Shown here: positions 18,470 through 28,143 of the stretch, piece after piece | Numbering within the stretch: position 1 is the stretch's first letter | Layout: each line of letters begins with the position of its first letter | The notes under the pieces: generated by a model | The model's database searches: none | The model's input: the letters and a program-made list of their open reading frames with translations, nothing else | Told to the model about the DNA's origin: nothing | Translations under genes and position numbers: made by a program | DNA from: Candidatus Helarchaeota archaeon | Lineage (GTDB): Archaea > Asgardarchaeota > Lokiarchaeia > Helarchaeales > RDOG01 | Direction of reading: 5' to 3' | DNA length: 64,000 nt | Assembly: GCA_019058315.1 (NCBI GenBank) | Contig: JAHPZH010000003.1 | Span: 330,451-394,450 of the forward strand

Positions 18470-19999
18470 TTGAGAAAGAAATCAATTATGTTAATGCTTA
18501 TACCTTTTTTCTTAATTATTTCAGTGAGTCTTCAAAATTCGGATCTACTTAGTATACAACCTTATATTGCAGTTGATGTCAATAATACACTTACAACAGC
18601 TGCAATTTGGTCTAATTCAACAGTGATTTCGGATGATCCGACAGGTTGGAACGATGAAAATAGTGAACGGCCAAGCATCGCCGTGGATGGTAGCGGTAAC
18701 TTGCATGTGGTCTGGGCTGATAACACTAATGGCACATGGGGCACAGACTACGAAATTATGTATGCTAACTACACAAGTGCTGGTTGGTCTAATGCAACCG
18801 TAATCTCGGATGATGCAACTGGATGGAATGATGGTATTAGTTATGATCCTCAAATCGCAATTGATGGTATTGGAAACTTGCATGTTGTCTGGGATGATGA
18901 AACTATTGGTGAATGGGGAACTGATAGCGAAATCATGTATTCAAATAATACTGGTGCTGGTTGGTCCAATGCAACCGTGATCTCGGATGATGCCACTGGA
19001 TGGAATAATCAAACTAGTGAAAAACCTAGCATCGCAATCGATGGCATTGGAAACATACATGTAGTTTGGGATGATGATACTGATGGAACATGGGGAAATG
19101 ATCGGGAAATAATGTATGTAACCAGAACTGGTGCTGGTTGGTCTAATGCAACTGTAATCTCAGATGATGCAACTGGGTGGAATGATGGTGTTAGTTCGAA
19201 CCCTACTATTGCAATCGACGCTGTTGGAAACGAACATGTGGTCTGGGAGGATACAACAAATGGTGAATGGGGCACAGATACAGAAATTATGTATGCTATA
19301 AATATCTTTGCTGGTTGGTCTAATGCAACTGTAATCTCAGATGATGCAACTGGGTGGAATGATGGCACTAGTTGGCACTCTGCTATCACAATCGATTACA
19401 ATGGAAATTTGCATGTGGTCTGGGAAGATCAAACTGATGGTGAATGGGGTTCAGACACAGAAATTATGTATGTTAACTATACTGCTGCTGGTTGGTCTAA
19501 TGCAACCGTGATCTCGGATGATGCAACTGGGTGGAATACGGGTCCCAGTTATAATCCTAGCATCGCAGTCTATTCCTATGTGAAGGTGCATGTAGTCTGG
19601 GAGGATTATACAGATGGAGAATGGGGAACTGACACCGAGATTATGTATGTTAATTATACTGTTGCTGGTTGGTCTAATATTACAGTGATCTCGGACGATC
19701 CAACTGGATGGAATACGGGTGGTAGTCTTAATCCTTGTGTCATCGTAGATATTAATGGAACCGTGCATGCAGTCTGGGAGGATTATATTTATCTTACGGC
19801 AACAGAATCCGAAATATTGTATTCTAATACTTTCATTTCGCAACCAAGCGATGGTGACGAACCAACAAACCTAATTATTGTTCCCTTGCCAGATTCTTCT
19901 ATATCATTACTCTCACCATTGGGATTAGGAATAATAGGTATTGCCGTTGCTGCAACTGCAATTATAACAGTAATAATCACTAAAAAAATAAGAGAATAG
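18470..19999 (+). CDS. Seven-bladed beta-propeller surface protein, C-terminally anchored
   Basis: A signal-peptide-like N-terminus (RKKSIMLMLIPFFLIISVS) leads into seven repeats with a 59-residue period, each WSNATVISDDATGWND...HVVW.D...GEWGTD.EIMY. A C-terminal hydrophobic helix (SPLGLGIIGIAVAATAIIT) with a basic end (KKIRE) anchors it in the membrane. Two TTG codons, 18464 and 18470, follow the site AGGAG; the second has the better spacing and the same pair exists in the paralogue at 31276-32805. The blades recall BNR/sialidase-type Asp-box propellers, but catalytic residues cannot be assigned. An extracellular binding role is inferred. Confidence 0.85.
   Translation: MRKKSIMLMLIPFFLIISVSLQNSDLLSIQPYIAVDVNNTLTTAAIWSNSTVISDDPTGWNDENSERPSIAVDGSGNLHVVWADNTNGTWGTDYEIMYANYTSAGWSNATVISDDATGWNDGISYDPQIAIDGIGNLHVVWDDETIGEWGTDSEIMYSNNTGAGWSNATVISDDATGWNNQTSEKPSIAIDGIGNIHVVWDDDTDGTWGNDREIMYVTRTGAGWSNATVISDDATGWNDGVSSNPTIAIDAVGNEHVVWEDTTNGEWGTDTEIMYAINIFAGWSNATVISDDATGWNDGTSWHSAITIDYNGNLHVVWEDQTDGEWGSDTEIMYVNYTAAGWSNATVISDDATGWNTGPSYNPSIAVYSYVKVHVVWEDYTDGEWGTDTEIMYVNYTVAGWSNITVISDDPTGWNTGGSLNPCVIVDINGTVHAVWEDYIYLTATESEILYSNTFISQPSDGDEPTNLIIVPLPDSSISLLSPLGLGIIGIAVAATAIITVIITKKIRE
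18608..19840 (+). repeat. Seven tandem 177-base coding repeats
   Basis: Each repeat encodes one propeller blade. WSNxTVISDDxTGWN is found seven times, at nearly exact 59-codon spacing. Repeats 2-6 are nearly identical over this motif; the first and last differ most, as expected for expansion from the middle. Confidence 0.9.
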
Positions 20000-20065
20000 A
20001 TTATCAAATATTGCTTAATATTTATTAATTAAAATTATCTAATTTATCAAATAAGGTGTGGATGG

Positions 20066-20545
20066 ATGCCAAGAAGATATTATGCTAAGCAAAAGAAAAC
20101 CTATGCAAAAGGTCAAGATTTTGAATTAAGAAGAAAAGATAGATATATGATAAATATAGCTTTAGTTTCCATAAAGCCAAGGAAAGATTACGATATTGCA
20201 AGTAAGACTGGCGAATTTTATATAAAAGTAGGTTCTGGTGTGAGATATGTTAGAGTCCCAAATAATGGGTTTATACAAATTCATGAAAATGATACATTTG
20301 AAACAGGACAAAGCGATTTTTCATTGTATAATGAATTTTTAACCTTAAAAAGAAATGATAAAAAAGAAAGAAAGATTAGAATTCGTCTCTTTGAGAGAGA
20401 TGTGGGAAAAAAAGATGATGAAATCTTTGATATAAAGCTTCCACTAAAATTGCAAGTTTCGGATACTGAATACAAAATTTTAGAGGATAAAGATAAAAAA
20501 ACAAAAGTAAAAATAAAGATTCGTGTTGCTCGAACTCGCTATTAA
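20066..20545 (+). CDS. Uncharacterised basic all-beta protein
   Basis: Not recognised with confidence. The 159-residue protein has a basic N-terminus and then a succession of predicted strands ending in KVKIKIRVARTRY. The block RLFERDVGKKDDEIFDIKL resembles the acidic loop and following strand of C2 domains, so a C2-like sandwich is one possibility, but calcium ligands cannot be assigned firmly. A ribosome site AAGGTG precedes the ATG at 20066. Confidence 0.65.
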   Translation: MPRRYYAKQKKTYAKGQDFELRRKDRYMINIALVSIKPRKDYDIASKTGEFYIKVGSGVRYVRVPNNGFIQIHENDTFETGQSDFSLYNEFLTLKRNDKKERKIRIRLFERDVGKKDDEIFDIKLPLKLQVSDTEYKILEDKDKKTKVKIKIRVARTRY

Positions 20546-20595
20546 AGAACAATTCGAAATTTTTCTTTTAAATTCATAACCAATAATATTTAGGA

Positions 20596-21381
20596 CTATC
20601 TGTTAATATAATTCCTGAACCAAGAAGGTAAAATAAACCCGAGATAAAATAGAACATTTGCTATCAAAGCACTGACCCAAGCTAAATAAATAAAAATTGA
20701 AAATCCAGGACTACCTGGGTTCAACAATAATAGGATAGCGTCGCCAAGGAAACAAATAAAAATGAGAATGTTAGCTATTTGTCCCATGGCTATTACACGA
20801 AATCCCACTCTATATTCTTTTTGTTCTGTCAGTTTTGATTCTTTGAATGCATAATAAAATAAAATTAAATAAATAGTAACATTATAGACAAGGAAAATTG
20901 CCATCGCTAACGTTCGAGTGCTAGGAGGGTCGATCAATAAATTATCGAATCCCCAATAATTGGATGGTAACCATGAAAGGATTACCATAAATATTCCTAT
21001 AATTGCTACGGGGATGACTTTTTTATCATTTTTATCCATAAAAATTTGGATTGTAAAAAGAAATAAAAAGACGTCGTAAACAACGACTAAAGAATATCCA
21101 AGAGGGAGAGTCAAAGGGTAATATGCAGGGCTTGTGACATAAGGAAAAACCGAAAAAGAATACTTAAAAAACCAACTCGCAAGTCCAGTAAATACAATAA
21201 AAACGGCAAGTGCAATCGATAATATTGCAATGGCTAAGTATAAAGTAGCAATTGTTTTACGTTCTTTCCATTTAAAAAAGATAATTATAGCAATAATTAA
21301 TGAAAATATAAAAACTAATAATTCTAAAATCATAGCAGGAAAATGAATTTCGTATAAAAATATATCATCCTTATATGGCAA
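20596..21381 (-). CDS. Seven-transmembrane protein, family A (second copy)
   Basis: A 261-residue protein with seven hydrophobic helices and a short tail after LGFILPSWFRNY. Helix lengths, loop pattern and C-terminus match the protein at 3031-3825. The start is TTG at 21381. The gene is divergent from the longin-like gene at 21594, as in the first locus. The paired duplication argues for a functional link between the membrane protein and the cytosolic partner. The ligand or activity is unknown. Confidence 0.75.
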   Translation of the reverse strand: MPYKDDIFLYEIHFPAMILELLVFIFSLIIAIIIFFKWKERKTIATLYLAIAILSIALAVFIVFTGLASWFFKYSFSVFPYVTSPAYYPLTLPLGYSLVVVYDVFLFLFTIQIFMDKNDKKVIPVAIIGIFMVILSWLPSNYWGFDNLLIDPPSTRTLAMAIFLVYNVTIYLILFYYAFKESKLTEQKEYRVGFRVIAMGQIANILIFICFLGDAILLLLNPGSPGFSIFIYLAWVSALIANVLFYLGFILPSWFRNYINR

Positions 21382-21593
21382 CTTTCATCTCTTCATTAAA
21401 ATTAATCATTTATTTAATTTCAATAATTTTGTAATTGAATTAAAGAATGACAATATACATTTAAGGTTTTGTCCTAATTTGAATTTAATAAACCAATATG
21501 AATAATAAAACTAGTTAAACCAGAATTTTTTATAATTATATTCATCTTTCAATATAGAATGATATTTCACATAGGATTTTTGAGAACGAAAAA

Positions 21594-22007
21594 ATGAGAG
21601 ATATAGACGAAATTTGGATAATAAATCAATATGGAATAACTTTATTCAATATATCAAAAGAAGAAACTATTGATTCACTTCTATTAGGTGGTTTTTTTTC
21701 AGCAATTAAAACAATGTTAGAAGAAATGGGAGAAGAACAATTGAAATCAATTATTCTCGGTTCTTCAAAAATGTTAATCTATAATGCTAGAAATGGAATT
21801 ACATTTATTTCTCGTTCTAAAAAATCAATAAAAGATAAAAAAATTGAGGAACATATAAAATCAGTAGAGAAAGAATTTTTTGAAGAATATGGAGATATTT
21901 TAGATAGATGGAATGGAGATACAAAAATATTTGATCGTTTTGAAGTGAAGATTGAGGATATTTTCAAAGATACCCCCGAGAAGCGTGTTGAAAAGGCGCT
22001 TTGGTGA
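21594..22007 (+). CDS. Small longin-fold-like protein, paralogue of 2440-2853
   Basis: A 137-residue paralogue of the protein at 2440-2853 with conserved DEIWII, LLGGFFSAI, LGSSKM and the ending DTPEKRVEKALW. Predicted beta-beta-alpha-beta-beta-beta-alpha-alpha order fits a longin domain. It starts at ATG 21594 and is followed at 51 bases by a HAD protein and then a WD40 protein on the same strand, so it may head a three-gene operon. The divergent neighbour encodes a 7-TM protein. Confidence 0.7.
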   Translation: MRDIDEIWIINQYGITLFNISKEETIDSLLLGGFFSAIKTMLEEMGEEQLKSIILGSSKMLIYNARNGITFISRSKKSIKDKKIEEHIKSVEKEFFEEYGDILDRWNGDTKIFDRFEVKIEDIFKDTPEKRVEKALW

Positions 22008-22057
22008 GTTTTAAATTCTGCAAATTTAAATTATAATTTTATTAAGATGATAGAAGC

Positions 22058-22780
22058 ATGATAAAAGCAATTGCATTCGATCTACAATTTACATTAGTAT
22101 TTTTAGAAGATTTCACATTACAAAAGTGGTTCCAATTATTTGACAAAGGCTTTTTCAAAGTTATGGATTATTTAAGGGAAAATAATATTAATTTTGACTC
22201 AAAAAAATTGTATAGGACTTTGAAAAGAGTTAGAAACAAATATTTTGCAAGAACTATAACAGAAGACCAACAATATTATACTGAGGAAATTTTAAATGAT
22301 ACTTTTTTAAAAAATAATATTCAATTCAATCCTGAAACCTTAAGTAAATGTTGTGAAATTTACCATTCAGTCGAAATATCAGCCTGGAAACCTAATACAG
22401 ATATAATACAAATATTAGGGGATCTTTCGAAAAAATATAAATTAGCAATTATTACAAATGCTTCAGAGTATATAACAAATGAAATTCTTAAATTACAGAA
22501 TATAAAGGACTTTTTTCACTCAATTTTTGCACATGCTAGGAAACCAAGATTAGATTATTTCGTGAAATTTAAAGAACATATGGATTGTGAATATAAAGAA
22601 CTAGCTATGGTTGGAGATGATATAAAAACTGATATTCAACCAGCATTACAATTAGGAATAAAAGCAATTCATTTATTTCGGGGTTATGAGTATTTAAAAC
22701 ATCATGCATCATTGGATATAATACCCAATAGAAAAATCATTAAATTAGAGGATTTATTAAAAATAATTGAAGAATTTTAG
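22058..22780 (+). CDS. HAD-superfamily protein with altered motif I
   Basis: The 240-residue protein has the HAD core: FDLQFTL (motif I), ITNAS (motif II), the lysine in ARKPRLDYF and GDDIKTDIQPALQLG (motif IV). In motif I the general acid/base aspartate two residues after the nucleophile is glutamine. Phosphatases normally need DxD, so this member may be a non-phosphatase, a dehalogenase-like enzyme or a binding protein. Motif IV is normal. It lies between the longin-like and WD40 genes, separated from each by about 50 bases. Confidence 0.85.
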   Translation: MIKAIAFDLQFTLVFLEDFTLQKWFQLFDKGFFKVMDYLRENNINFDSKKLYRTLKRVRNKYFARTITEDQQYYTEEILNDTFLKNNIQFNPETLSKCCEIYHSVEISAWKPNTDIIQILGDLSKKYKLAIITNASEYITNEILKLQNIKDFFHSIFAHARKPRLDYFVKFKEHMDCEYKELAMVGDDIKTDIQPALQLGIKAIHLFRGYEYLKHHASLDIIPNRKIIKLEDLLKIIEEF

Positions 22781-22830
22781 ATCGAAAATAGGGAGTTAGA
22801 ATTTTTCCCGAAAATGGAGATTAATAAGAT

Positions 22831-24207
22831 ATGAAACTCATAGAAGATTTAATTCTTGGACATTTTGATGATGTTAATTCAGTTAAAATTACTCCTGATT
22901 GTGAATACGTAGTTTCGGGCACGGGAACTAAATATTCTGGTATTTCTAGCAAAAATAGAGTTGAAATTTGGGATATGGATAATGGTAGACTTGTATATTC
23001 TCTTAGTGGACATAGTGAACCTGTTGTTTCGGTAGATATTTCACCCGATGGAGAGTATATTGCAAGTGGGTCTTGGGATCATACGATAAAAATTTGGGAA
23101 TTGAAGACATGTAAGCTTCTTAATACTCTTACAGGTCATACAAATAATGTGGTCTCAGTCATTTATCATCCAGATGGGAAATATCTCATAAGTGGATCTT
23201 GGGATAATACAATTAAAATTTGGGATTTATCTTCTGGAAAATCCGTCAGAACACTCAGGGGACATGACCTTTATATATTATCTGTTGCAATATCTCCAGA
23301 TGGTAAATATATTGCTAGTGGTTCGCATGATAAACAAATTAAAATCTGGAATTTTGAGAGTGGGGAAAACATTCGAACAATTCTAGGGCATAAAAACTCT
23401 ATTAATTCAGTCACATTTACACCTGACGGAAAATATATCATAAGTGGATCTAGTGATGATACTATTAAAATATGGGAATTAGAAACGGGTAAACTTATCA
23501 GGACACTTGAGGGTCATAAGATGGATGTTAACTCGGTAATTTGTCCATCAAGTGGAAAATATGTCATTAGTGGATCTAATGATAACACTTTCATACTATG
23601 GAACTTTAAAAATGGAAAGATTGTCCATGTATTCAATGCGCATAGAGATAATGTTACCTCTATTGCAGCTTCTTCAAATGGCAAATATGTAATTAGTGGA
23701 TCTGAAGATAGACTAGTAAAAGTATGGAACGCCAAGAAATTTATGAAACAAATAAAAGAACAGAAGAAAGAAATAAGAGAAGAGAAGGAAAAAATGAAAG
23801 AATTAGAGCAAAGAAAACTAGAACAGCAAAGGTTTGATGAATTTAAACAAGAATTAAAATTAGAACTTCAGGATTCAGCAAGAATGTACGATGGAATCAC
23901 ATTGGAAAAACTATGTTCTAAAATGAATTGTTCTTCTAGACAACTTAAATTTTTAATTAAAGAAATGTTCTCAGAAGGTGAGATTGGAGGGCGAATTATG
24001 GGGAATACAATAATTTTTAGAAATAAGAGAAATAAGATTGGTCCGATATCGGAAATTAAAGAAAAGAGAGTAACAAAACATTTCGAACCTAAAGTAACTG
24101 AATGGAATTGTGCTTATTGTGGTGCTCCATTAGATAAAGAAGATGTTGAAAAATTATTAAAAGATGAAACAATAGAATGTAGATATTGTGGTCTGACTCT
24201 TACTTAA
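22831..24207 (+). CDS. WD40 propeller with coiled coil, winged helix and zinc ribbon
   Basis: Residues 1-300 hold seven WD40 repeats, most with GH...SV..SPDGKY..SGS.D.TIKIW. A charged coiled coil (about 305-345) follows, then a winged-helix-like block (GITLEKLCSKMNCSSRQLKFLI, GEIGGRI) resembling the second half of PCI domains, and a C-terminal CAYCGAP...CRYCG zinc ribbon. WD40 proteins are scaffolds; the fusion suggests a hub that connects protein and perhaps nucleic-acid partners in the cytosol. It ends the likely longin-HAD-WD40 operon. The PCI similarity is inferred from pattern only. Confidence 0.88.
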   Translation: MKLIEDLILGHFDDVNSVKITPDCEYVVSGTGTKYSGISSKNRVEIWDMDNGRLVYSLSGHSEPVVSVDISPDGEYIASGSWDHTIKIWELKTCKLLNTLTGHTNNVVSVIYHPDGKYLISGSWDNTIKIWDLSSGKSVRTLRGHDLYILSVAISPDGKYIASGSHDKQIKIWNFESGENIRTILGHKNSINSVTFTPDGKYIISGSSDDTIKIWELETGKLIRTLEGHKMDVNSVICPSSGKYVISGSNDNTFILWNFKNGKIVHVFNAHRDNVTSIAASSNGKYVISGSEDRLVKVWNAKKFMKQIKEQKKEIREEKEKMKELEQRKLEQQRFDEFKQELKLELQDSARMYDGITLEKLCSKMNCSSRQLKFLIKEMFSEGEIGGRIMGNTIIFRNKRNKIGPISEIKEKRVTKHFEPKVTEWNCAYCGAPLDKEDVEKLLKDETIECRYCGLTLT

Positions 24208-24235
24208 CTTTGAATCTTAATAAAATTAATAATAT

Positions 24236-25729
24236 TTAGTCCATCGTTTCATTTCTCTTTTTATTAAGCTGTTCTCTCATTTCTTCTAAGGTTTTTCCAT
24301 GTAGTTCATAACTTCTTAAGGCAAATATTGCAATTATTATCGCTATTGCTGGAAATCCGAACATCAAAGTTTTTAAACCAATCGCTGTCAATAACGGATC
24401 AGCAACAGGGGTGTATTCGGACCAGCCAGTACCAGTAAAAACAAGAGCAATGGAACTAATAATTAAGATAATTGATAATCTGTGAATAAATGCATTTATT
24501 CCATAATAGCTACCCGGTCTCCTTACTCCAGTTTTTAATTCGTCTTGATCAATTACATCACCGTGTAGGATGTCTACGAAATATAAAGCACCACTTAAAC
24601 TGAATCCTTGACTAGCTGTGACAATAATATAAATAATACGCATAGTTTCATTATCAAAGAATAGAACATATGGAAACAAAGTAAAAAGCCAAACTACGCA
24701 TGTAAAAATTAAAGCATTACGCATTCCAAATTTTTGTCCAATTTTTCGTTGAATTGGAAAAAATAATGCAGCCATGACAAACGCAAGCAATAAAGATATT
24801 CCAATTAATAAAGAATCCCTATCAATACCAAGAACATATATACTATATAAGGGGATCACTGTTGGAAGTATTCCAAATATATACCAAAGACATGTATTTG
24901 CGACCACAAATTTGATAAATGTTTTATTTTTCAAAGATATTTTTAAAGATTCCATAAATGGAGGCCTTTTTGCATGTAATTCGGGGGGTTCTTCATCCTC
25001 TCTTATTCCAAATAATAAAAAAGGAACTGCTGCAATTCCCGTAATGATTGCAAGTAAAATTCCATTCGTAATATAATTAGAAGCAATTTTTGGGTTTTCT
25101 ATCATATAATTAAGTAAAACGAATGGAAATTCAGGAATTTCCAATAAACTTGCCAAAATCCATTTTTCTAGTAAGAAATCAGTTGAAATTACTAATTGAG
25201 GAATCACTATTGTTGGCAATAAAAAGGAAAATATTAAGGCAACAATAGTAAATCCCTTTACAAATAAATTAGTGGTTGCCCTTTCTTTTTCATTAGGGAA
25301 CATTTCGGGGAATATTGCATTTACATTTACTGAATATAGTGTGTAAATACCCTCAAATAATAAGATGATAAAAAGGAAATAAAGAAAATTAATGATTTCG
25401 GTTGAATAAGGAGCAGTAAATAAAAAGATCATCATTAAAGCAAGAGGAATTATTGAAATATATAAGTATATTCTCCTACCAAATCTTCTTTGCCTTGTTC
25501 TATCAGAAAGTGCTCCTAAAAGCGGATCATTAACGGCATTCCAAACTCCCCAGATAACATAGGCTACCCACATTAACAGCATATTAATTCTAACAACAGC
25601 AAAATAATAAGTGAAGATTAAAAATGAAAATGCTTGATAGGTTAATTGATCTGGTATGGCACTCAAACCAAATACGATTTTAGTTTTAAGAGTTTTGGGA
25701 TCAGGAGACATATTATCAAATTCCTTCAT
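24236..25729 (-). CDS. GPH-family (MFS) sugar:cation symporter
   Basis: A 497-residue polytopic protein with about twelve helices. The loop DPLLGALSDRTRQRRFGRR after helix 2 is characteristic of the glycoside-pentoside-hexuronide:cation symporter family, and the conserved aspartates there couple the cation. It probably imports a mono- or oligosaccharide. The window also has a cytosolic mannosidase and sulfatases that could process such substrates, but they are not adjacent. A start at ATG 25729 is chosen. Confidence 0.92.
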   Translation of the reverse strand: MKEFDNMSPDPKTLKTKIVFGLSAIPDQLTYQAFSFLIFTYYFAVVRINMLLMWVAYVIWGVWNAVNDPLLGALSDRTRQRRFGRRIYLYISIIPLALMMIFLFTAPYSTEIINFLYFLFIILLFEGIYTLYSVNVNAIFPEMFPNEKERATTNLFVKGFTIVALIFSFLLPTIVIPQLVISTDFLLEKWILASLLEIPEFPFVLLNYMIENPKIASNYITNGILLAIITGIAAVPFLLFGIREDEEPPELHAKRPPFMESLKISLKNKTFIKFVVANTCLWYIFGILPTVIPLYSIYVLGIDRDSLLIGISLLLAFVMAALFFPIQRKIGQKFGMRNALIFTCVVWLFTLFPYVLFFDNETMRIIYIIVTASQGFSLSGALYFVDILHGDVIDQDELKTGVRRPGSYYGINAFIHRLSIILIISSIALVFTGTGWSEYTPVADPLLTAIGLKTLMFGFPAIAIIIAIFALRSYELHGKTLEEMREQLNKKRNETMD

Positions 25730-25818
25730 TATTTAAGAGAACTAATAGAATCGAATTTTTTAATACTTTCTATCTATAATGTTTTTGTTAGGAACTTGAA
25801 TAAAAAAAGAGAGGATAT

Positions 25819-26994
25819 TTATTTTTTTATGCGTGGAGGAGGGACGAATACTTTTCGTAAACCTTGTTTTAGTGAGATCGCACCTTCGGGACAGAAGTGA
25901 GCACAAATTCCACATCCTATACAAAGTTCCTCATTAACTTCTGCTATATTCTCACCACCGACGGTAATGGCTCCAGTAGGGCATTTTTCCTCACATGTAC
26001 CACAGCCTGTACAAGTATCTTTATTCACTTGTGAGAGATAACTTGTGGAGTTTACCATAGCAGTTGCACCCATTCTCCAAAGGTTAAACGTATCACAGCA
26101 ACATTTACAGCAGTTACAAATGGAATTTTCTATATTATAAATATCAGATTTATTATGGAATGCTTTATGAACTAATCCTGCTTCATCTGTCATTTTTAAG
26201 ATTTTTAATGCTTCCTCTTTACTAACTTCTCTTCCAAAGCCTTGTTGAATAACATGTTTTGCAGATTTACCAAATGTGAAACAGACTTCCATAGGGGCAT
26301 TAATCTCACATGGCTCACCTAACATTTGTCTATATTGGCGACAGAAACAGTTGCCTACTGCGATAGTATCGAATTTATTAATAATTTCTTCTACAGATTG
26401 AGCGGGTAATACTTGTTCTTCCGCTTCCATCGATTTATTTATTTCTATTGTCTTTCCTTCCTCATTTGTATAAATGGGAATTGTTCTATCTATAGGAGGT
26501 TGTTGTTTGAACATAGGCATGATACTATCATAACGCTCTTGAATTGCTGAAGCTAATTCTAACATTAATGTATCATAAAGCTTTGCTAATTTTCTAAGTC
26601 CCTCAAGTTCTTTTTCATCTTTGGGTAAATCTGGCATATATGTGTATTCAAATGCGCCTATAGCAACTATAGGTAATAATCGATAAACCATGAGACCTGA
26701 TGAACTTGGTTGATTAAAAATAAATCCCTTTTTTGCCAATTTAGCAGCTTTTTTATCAATTTCCTCCTCACTTAAATCTGGAAGTTTTTTCTTCAACTGA
26801 TCCATTGTTAATGATTTTTTACTTTTAAATGCTTTTATGAAATCCATGTCCTCTTCGTCTAAATAAAACTTTAGAATCTCAATAAATGTGTCAGTTGGTG
26901 GAAAAGGCATCATTCCTGCACTCAATATTATTTTTGCTGCTTTATTTATCTTTTTTACAAGCTCTTCTTCTTCATTTTTTGACATAATAATCAT
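25819..26994 (-). CDS. HTH-ferredoxin protein
   Basis: A 391-residue protein with an N-terminal winged-helix-like part (TMDQLKKKLPDLSEEEIDKKA), a central region with CFCRQYRQMLGEPC, the dense block CNCCKCCCD, and a C-terminal 2[4Fe-4S] ferredoxin (CTGCGTCEEKCP and CIGCGICAHFCP). The order is the same as in 1-1065 and 41699-42841. A second ATG at 26985 is better placed behind GAG. The block C-x-C-C-x-C-x-C probably binds another metal cluster. Role in electron transfer inferred. Confidence 0.88.
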   Translation of the reverse strand: MIIMSKNEEEELVKKINKAAKIILSAGMMPFPPTDTFIEILKFYLDEEDMDFIKAFKSKKSLTMDQLKKKLPDLSEEEIDKKAAKLAKKGFIFNQPSSSGLMVYRLLPIVAIGAFEYTYMPDLPKDEKELEGLRKLAKLYDTLMLELASAIQERYDSIMPMFKQQPPIDRTIPIYTNEEGKTIEINKSMEAEEQVLPAQSVEEIINKFDTIAVGNCFCRQYRQMLGEPCEINAPMEVCFTFGKSAKHVIQQGFGREVSKEEALKILKMTDEAGLVHKAFHNKSDIYNIENSICNCCKCCCDTFNLWRMGATAMVNSTSYLSQVNKDTCTGCGTCEEKCPTGAITVGGENIAEVNEELCIGCGICAHFCPEGAISLKQGLRKVFVPPPRIKK

Positions 26995-27150
26995 CTCAAT
27001 TTGCTATATTTGAATAGATATTTCCTTATGTTTATTTAAATTTAATTTAGTAGATTTTAAAGAAGATGTATTATTATTTTAATTTTCAATATATCATTTA
27101 GAAATAATTTCTTAATATTTTTTAGAAAGAATTGCTAAATAAGAGAAAAA

Positions 27151-27951
27151 ATGGAAAAAATTTATGTTGGTTGCGCTGGTTGGGAGTATAGTGGTTGGAT
27201 TGGAACTTTTTATCCAAAAAATTTGAAAAATATAAATCATTTAAGATATTATTCTGATCATTTCAATTTTATGGAGATAAATTCTACATTTTATAACTTA
27301 CCTAAAGAAAAAATAGTCAGACATTGGTTTAATCAAGTCCCCAAAAATTTTCTATTCACCGTAAAGGTTTGGCAAAAAATCACGCATAAAAAAAGCTCTG
27401 ACCTTGATTCTCTAATTGATACATTCTTTAAGCGTATGAAAATTCTTGAACCAAAAAATTATGGATATTTATTACAATTTCCGCCTAAATTTAAATATAA
27501 TACTAAGAATTTAAAGTATCTAACAAACATACTTGATAAAATTCCTTCTGAATCGAAATATTTTTTAGAATTTAGGGATAATTCCTGGTTTAATCCCGAT
27601 ATAGTTGAGCCAATTTTACAATCTTCGAATTTAATTTTAGTTACATCTTATATAATAGGTGTAGATCCATATTATTATCCTGAACAATCAGAATATTACA
27701 TTAGACTTATTGGAGATCATCAAATTCAAGTATTTAATCAAATCCAAAGGGAGCAAGATGAGGCATTATCACACTTAGAACAAAATTTAAGAGTTTTTGA
27801 CAGATCTCCCCAAGTTAACAGAGTTGTGGTAATTTTTAATAATAACTTCAGGGGATTTGCACCTGATGACGCAAATCAATTAATAAAAAGAATGGGAATA
27901 CCTCAACATCATGTTTCCCAACAAAAAAATCTTCTTGATTTTATGAAATAA
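27151..27951 (+). CDS. DUF72 (YecE-like) family protein
   Basis: The start KIYVGCAGWEYSGWIGTFYP, the block MEINSTFY, and the FLEFRDNSW motif identify the DUF72/YecE family, which adopts a TIM-barrel fold with an unknown reaction. At 266 residues it has usual length. It stands alone on the plus strand opposite the miniprotein/ArsR pair. Confidence 0.93.
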   Translation: MEKIYVGCAGWEYSGWIGTFYPKNLKNINHLRYYSDHFNFMEINSTFYNLPKEKIVRHWFNQVPKNFLFTVKVWQKITHKKSSDLDSLIDTFFKRMKILEPKNYGYLLQFPPKFKYNTKNLKYLTNILDKIPSESKYFLEFRDNSWFNPDIVEPILQSSNLILVTSYIIGVDPYYYPEQSEYYIRLIGDHQIQVFNQIQREQDEALSHLEQNLRVFDRSPQVNRVVVIFNNNFRGFAPDDANQLIKRMGIPQHHVSQQKNLLDFMK

Positions 27952-27981
27952 AGAAAGAAAAATATTAATAAACTACGCTTC

Positions 27982-28131
27982 TTACTCATTAGATTCTTCT
28001 TTTATATCTTTAAGAGTCTTAATAGTTACTTCTAATTCCTTTTCTAGAAATTCTTTATACTTAATTAAGTCCTCTACACTCGAAATTTCGTGGTTGACAC
28101 CACATTTATGATTAGAACAATCATTGCACAT
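27982..28131 (-). CDS. Cys-rich miniprotein, 49 residues
   Basis: An ORF starting MCNDCSNHKCG, with three cysteines and two histidines in the first 14 residues, followed by a charged helix (KYKEFLEKELEVTIKTLKD). It lies 12 bases after the ArsR-like gene on the same strand, so they are probably co-transcribed. A comparable Cys-rich miniprotein, MCDQKCNCTH, is encoded on the opposite side of the regulator before the ABC transporter. A metal-binding role is inferred. No family is recognised. Confidence 0.6.
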   Translation of the reverse strand: MCNDCSNHKCGVNHEISSVEDLIKYKEFLEKELEVTIKTLKDIKEESNE

Positions 28132-28143
28132 AATTTACATACC

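Noticed and set aside
18608..19843. Antisense ORFs of 60-130 residues across the propeller repeats, also at 31407-32727
   Set aside because: They follow the 177-base repeat period of the sense gene and have no ribosome site or family match; they are shadows of repetitive codons.
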